The notes beneath the pieces were generated by a model, which was not told the origin of the DNA, ran no database searches, and worked only from the letters and a program-made list of their open reading frames with translations. A DNA stretch of 7,506 nucleotides from Verrucomicrobiaceae bacterium. Its GTDB lineage: Bacteria > Verrucomicrobiota > Verrucomicrobiae > Verrucomicrobiales > Akkermansiaceae. The DNA is taken from assembly GCA_947372405.1 (NCBI GenBank), contig CANBTO010000239.1, positions 1 through 7,506 on the forward strand, given 5' to 3'. Below are positions 4,876 to 7,506 of this stretch, piece by piece (the first letter of the stretch is position 1; every line of letters begins with the position of its first letter). A program made the translations under genes and the position numbers.

Positions 4876-6282
4876 TCAGTTTTCGGAAGAAAGACGTGGG
4901 GGAAGCCGCTTGAGATCCCGCGCGATGTGGCCGGACTCCAGCCAGTGGCCGGGCACTCCCGACGGGCGCGGTCCGCAGCCGATGACGATAGGCGCGCAGA
5001 CGACGCCGCCCTCTTCAAGCTGGCGGAGAAACGCGGCCCGCGAATCGTCCCAGCCGTTCAGAATGACAAGGCAGGATGTCAGGTCGTCACGGTGACGCAG
5101 AACAAGCCGCGCGAGGGCTGTGAAATCGCAGTTTCTTTCGGGAGAAACACCCGCCAGCACTTCTAACAATTTTTCGGCGCGTTCCAAGCCTCGGCCGGCG
5201 GTGACGATATGCGCCTCGTTTTTGATGAACATCAGGTCGAGCAGGGATTCACTGGTGTCGATGGAGGACGCGAACGAGGCCGCCACGGAAACCACCTCTT
5301 CAAAGCGCTCGTCGCTCCGGTCGGTGGAACAGGTGTCCACCACCAGGCCGTAACGCGGATAGAAAGTGTCCTCCTGCTCCTTGACGATCGGACGCCCGGT
5401 GCGGGCCCAGCTTTTCCAGTGGATCTGGCGCAACGGATCGCCCGGGCGGTAGTCGCGCAGGCCGACGAATTCGCCCGAGTTTCCGATGGCGTTGGTGGTG
5501 GTCTCGCCGCTGATCTTGAAGGCCGCTCCACCGGGAAGTTCGATGGGAGGAAGCGGAAAGCGCCTTGGCAATACCATCACGGTGGATGCAGCGGCTTTCA
5601 CCTTCGCACAATTCTGAAAAAGTCCGAATGGATCCGGCAGCATCACCCGAAGGTCCTGCATGCGGATCACGCCGCGTCGCATCGGGGTGATCTCGATGAA
5701 GACGCGAGTAAACTCGCCGGGCTTGAGGAGGAGCTCCTCCGGAGACACGCCGTCGGAAAACAGCCGCTTGCGGTAAAGAATCCAACGCCAGCGGAAGTAG
5801 GCGAAGCGGCGGTCGAAACCGTTGCGCTCCTCCTCTCCCGGTTCCCTCAGGTTGGCGAACTCCTCCGCATCAGGGCGTGGATCCGGCGGAGTCTCGACGA
5901 GCCACGCACGCATCAAGCGGCGCCTGCCGTTGGAACGCACACGCACGGCGTAGCGCAGTTTGTCCCCGGCCGTGGCGTAGCGCGGCACCTCGCGCCAGGC
6001 CTCCAGACGCGCGCGGCGGAACATCGCAAACGGCAGCCCCATCAGCAGCATCGCAAGACAGAGCGAAAAAAGCTGATAGATCGACTGGCGCTCGTGGCCG
6101 ACGCCAAGACAAGCCGCTAGAACGAAAACCATGCCAAGGGCGATTCCGGCAGGCCTCAACCGACGCAGGAAAAAATGGTGGACGCCTTGGCCGCGGAAAT
6201 AGGCCCGATAAAGCCAGCGATCGAATTTCACGCTCCGCCCGGTCATGGCGGGCTCAGGCGGGATTGAGGCGTCCGCTTGCAT
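4876..6282 (-). CDS. DUF58 family membrane protein, partner of MoxR ATPase
   Basis: A 468-residue protein. Two membrane helices lie at about 44-61 and 69-87, after a basic, aromatic N-terminus (WLYRAYFRGQGVHHFFLRRLR). A beta-rich section follows, with the family signature RRGVIRMQDLRVMLPDPFGLF (202-222). The DUF58 hallmark is at 271-299: EFVGLRDYRPGDPLRQIHWK, then TGRPIVKEQE from 295. A von Willebrand A-like fold starts at 311 (YGLVVDTCST), with a degenerate metal site: D-T-C-S-T in place of the usual D-x-S-x-S. Length is ordinary for the family. DUF58 proteins are known as genetic partners of MoxR ATPases in envelope and stress functions; the exact role is unknown. The ATG at 6280-6282 is 11 bases after the MoxR stop, showing translation from one message. 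ATG 6246 is an alternative start. Confidence 0.94.
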   Translation of the reverse strand: MQADASIPPEPAMTGRSVKFDRWLYRAYFRGQGVHHFFLRRLRPAGIALGMVFVLAACLGVGHERQSIYQLFSLCLAMLLMGLPFAMFRRARLEAWREVPRYATAGDKLRYAVRVRSNGRRRLMRAWLVETPPDPRPDAEEFANLREPGEEERNGFDRRFAYFRWRWILYRKRLFSDGVSPEELLLKPGEFTRVFIEITPMRRGVIRMQDLRVMLPDPFGLFQNCAKVKAAASTVMVLPRRFPLPPIELPGGAAFKISGETTTNAIGNSGEFVGLRDYRPGDPLRQIHWKSWARTGRPIVKEQEDTFYPRYGLVVDTCSTDRSDERFEEVVSVAASFASSIDTSESLLDLMFIKNEAHIVTAGRGLERAEKLLEVLAGVSPERNCDFTALARLVLRHRDDLTSCLVILNGWDDSRAAFLRQLEEGGVVCAPIVIGCGPRPSGVPGHWLESGHIARDLKRLPPRLSSEN

Positions 6283-6293
6283 GGACTTGAAGT

Positions 6294-7229
6294 CTATACC
6301 GGAACCGGAGTGCTTTCAATCAGATCGGCGACGATCTGCCTCGCGCTGGAACCGGAGTATTTCGCCTCAGGCGCGAGCACCATCCGGTGGGCGATGACGT
6401 CCGCCGCGATGGACTGGATCAACTCCGGTGAAACGAAATCCTTACCCTCGAAGAGCGCCATCGCCTGGGATACCTTCATCAGCGCGAGCGATGCCCGCGG
6501 GCTGGCCGCAAGCTGGATTTTCGGATGGCCGCGGGTGGCTCCGACCAGTGCGACCACGTAATGGCGCAGCTCCTCGCTGAATCGCACCCGGCGGGCGGCG
6601 GCCATCAACTCCAGCACCTCGTCGCGCCCGGCAACCGCTGCGAGCTTGTCCACGGGATGCGTCTCCGCCTGATCGGCAAGAATCGCGACCTCCTCGGCGG
6701 CACCGACGTAGCCCAGCGAACATTGCATGGCGAATCGGTCCATCTGGGCCTCCGGCAGCGGATAGGTGCCGCGAAACTCCACCGGGTTCTGGGTGGCGAT
6801 GACGAAGAACAGTCCGTCAAGATCGTGCTGGCGGCCCTCGATGGTGGCCTGATGCTCGCCCATGGATTCCAGCAAGGCGCTCTGTGTCCGAGGCGAGGCG
6901 CGGTTGATTTCATCCGCTAACAGAATGTCGGTGAAAACCGGTCCCGGGTGGAACTTGAACTCCTGGGTGCGTGGATCGAAAACCGATACGCCGAGAATGT
7001 CCGATGGGAGCAAGTCCGGCGTGAACTGGACGCGCTTGAAGACCGCTCCGCTGACGGACCTCGCGATGGCCTTGGCAAGCGTGGTTTTCCCGGTGCCGGG
7101 AAAATCCTCTAACAAAACATGGCCGCCCGCCACCATGCAGGCCAGCACTTTTCTAACCACTTCGGGCTGTCCGCGCACTACGGAACAAACGGCGGATTCC
7201 AGGCGGGTAGCGGTGTCGTGGCTGCTCAT
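6294..7229 (-). CDS. MoxR-type AAA+ ATPase
   Basis: A 311-residue cytoplasmic ATPase of the MoxR family (AAA_3 domain plus AAA lid), thought to act as a chaperone that matures or remodels partner proteins. Walker A is DFPGTGKTT (42-50, Lys48), Walker B is DILLADE (101-107), followed by the family signature INRASPRTQSALLESMGEHQ. Sensor 1 is in IATQNPVEFRGTYPLPEAQ (Asn148), the probable arginine finger is Arg165 in QMDRF, and sensor 2 is in ASPRASLAL (Arg245). All catalytic parts are intact. The ATG at 7227-7229 (MSSHDTATRL) gives the normal family length. A longer open frame to 7460 is rejected because its extra residues overlap pyrD and are low-complexity. It is first of the trio, 73 bases after the pyrD stop, so it may share the pyrD message or have its own promoter, which I do not recognise. 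Confidence 0.96.
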   Translation of the reverse strand: MSSHDTATRLESAVCSVVRGQPEVVRKVLACMVAGGHVLLEDFPGTGKTTLAKAIARSVSGAVFKRVQFTPDLLPSDILGVSVFDPRTQEFKFHPGPVFTDILLADEINRASPRTQSALLESMGEHQATIEGRQHDLDGLFFVIATQNPVEFRGTYPLPEAQMDRFAMQCSLGYVGAAEEVAILADQAETHPVDKLAAVAGRDEVLELMAAARRVRFSEELRHYVVALVGATRGHPKIQLAASPRASLALMKVSQAMALFEGKDFVSPELIQSIAADVIAHRMVLAPEAKYSGSSARQIVADLIESTPVPV

Positions 7230-7302
7230 GCGTTGTTGTTTCCATTCCAGCGGGGAAGTGCCGGGGCGTCGAGGCTTTCCCTGGTCACATTCCCATGCCG
7301 TA

Positions 7303-7506
7303 TCACTCCAGACCGCGGGCAAGCTCTCCGACCAACCGCGGCCCCTGATAGATGAACGAAGTGTAGATCTGAACCAGGACCGCGCCGCAGCGGATTTTCT
7401 CGCGGGCGTCATCGAGTGAGGAAATCCCACCCACGCCGATGATCGGAACGCTGCCGCCAAGGTGGCTGGAAAACGCTCCCAGCACCTCGTTGCTCTTTTC
7501 GAAAAG
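7303..7506 (-). CDS. pyrD: Dihydroorotate dehydrogenase (quinone), C-terminal fragment
   Basis: The last 67 residues of a gene that enters from the right edge, starting [12 protein letters not shown]. The segment [20 protein letters not shown] followed by [15 protein letters not shown] and a final ELARGLE matches the C-terminus of class 2 PyrD. The GVGGI loop and the VQIYTSF strand form the FMN phosphate-binding part of the barrel. The class 2 enzyme oxidises dihydroorotate to orotate in pyrimidine synthesis, passing electrons to membrane quinone. Class 2 is judged from the FEKS...GLE pattern only; the N-terminal membrane-binding helices and the catalytic serine are outside the window. Its stop is 73 bases before the MoxR start on the same strand. 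No terminator is visible between them. Confidence 0.93.
   Translation of the reverse strand, partial: LFEKSNEVLGAFSSHLGGSVPIIGVGGISSLDDAREKIRCGAVLVQIYTSFIYQGPRLVGELARGLE

Noticed and set aside
5209..6120. Plus-strand open frame (303 codons)
   Set aside because: Antisense shadow of the DUF58 gene, with no recognisable motif.
7230..7460. Longer N-terminus for the MoxR ATPase
   Set aside because: It would overlap the recognisable pyrD end by about 150 bases and adds Arg/Ser-rich sequence not seen in MoxR proteins. The ATG at 7229 gives the usual length.

Overview
The window looks like a chromosomal segment of a GC-rich Gram-negative bacterium. A member of the Verrucomicrobiota, or a neighbouring PVC or Bacteroidota-like lineage, fits best. 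This is inferred from a quinone-linked dihydroorotate dehydrogenase, a MoxR / DUF58 / membrane-transglutaminase operon, an uncharacterised helical protein of a kind I remember from Bacteroidota and Verrucomicrobiota, and gene-free DNA packed with small palindromes. No rRNA, tRNA, CRISPR array, transposase or phage gene is visible.

Left part (1-521, minus strand): the first codons of a gene with an export signal run off the left edge. Just upstream of it lies a small protein with one N-terminal membrane helix. By eye this part is near 50% GC, below the 60% or more of the right half, so it may be accessory DNA.

Middle, gene-free (522-1532): about 1 kb with no convincing gene. From 618 to 1314 it is built almost entirely of inverted and tandem repeats: alternative hairpins, a palindrome array whose two halves are near-perfect inverted copies with a compensatory stem change, two facing arrays of a 7-base repeat, a run of GC-rich hairpins, and a 33-base tandem repeat. 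A train of three micro-ORFs leads into the next gene.

Middle, genes (1533-2830): a roughly 230-residue helical protein of unknown function (plus strand) ends in a polyproline tail and a strong intrinsic terminator. A small ORF made of nine full 21-base repeats follows. About 215 bases of apparently empty convergent spacer come next.

Right part (2831-7506, all minus strand): transcription runs from the 3' end of pyrD (pyrimidine synthesis), to a MoxR-type AAA+ ATPase, to a DUF58 membrane protein, to a TgpA-like membrane transglutaminase. MoxR and DUF58 are 11 bases apart and clearly form an operon; the transglutaminase follows after about 77 bases. By family knowledge the MoxR ATPase acts as a chaperone-like partner of the DUF58 protein, and the transglutaminase domain works on the periplasmic side on an envelope substrate. 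pyrD is probably just a neighbour. The strongest leads for something undescribed are the palindrome array (788-1000), the alternative-pairing element (618-778) and the 21-base repeat ORF.
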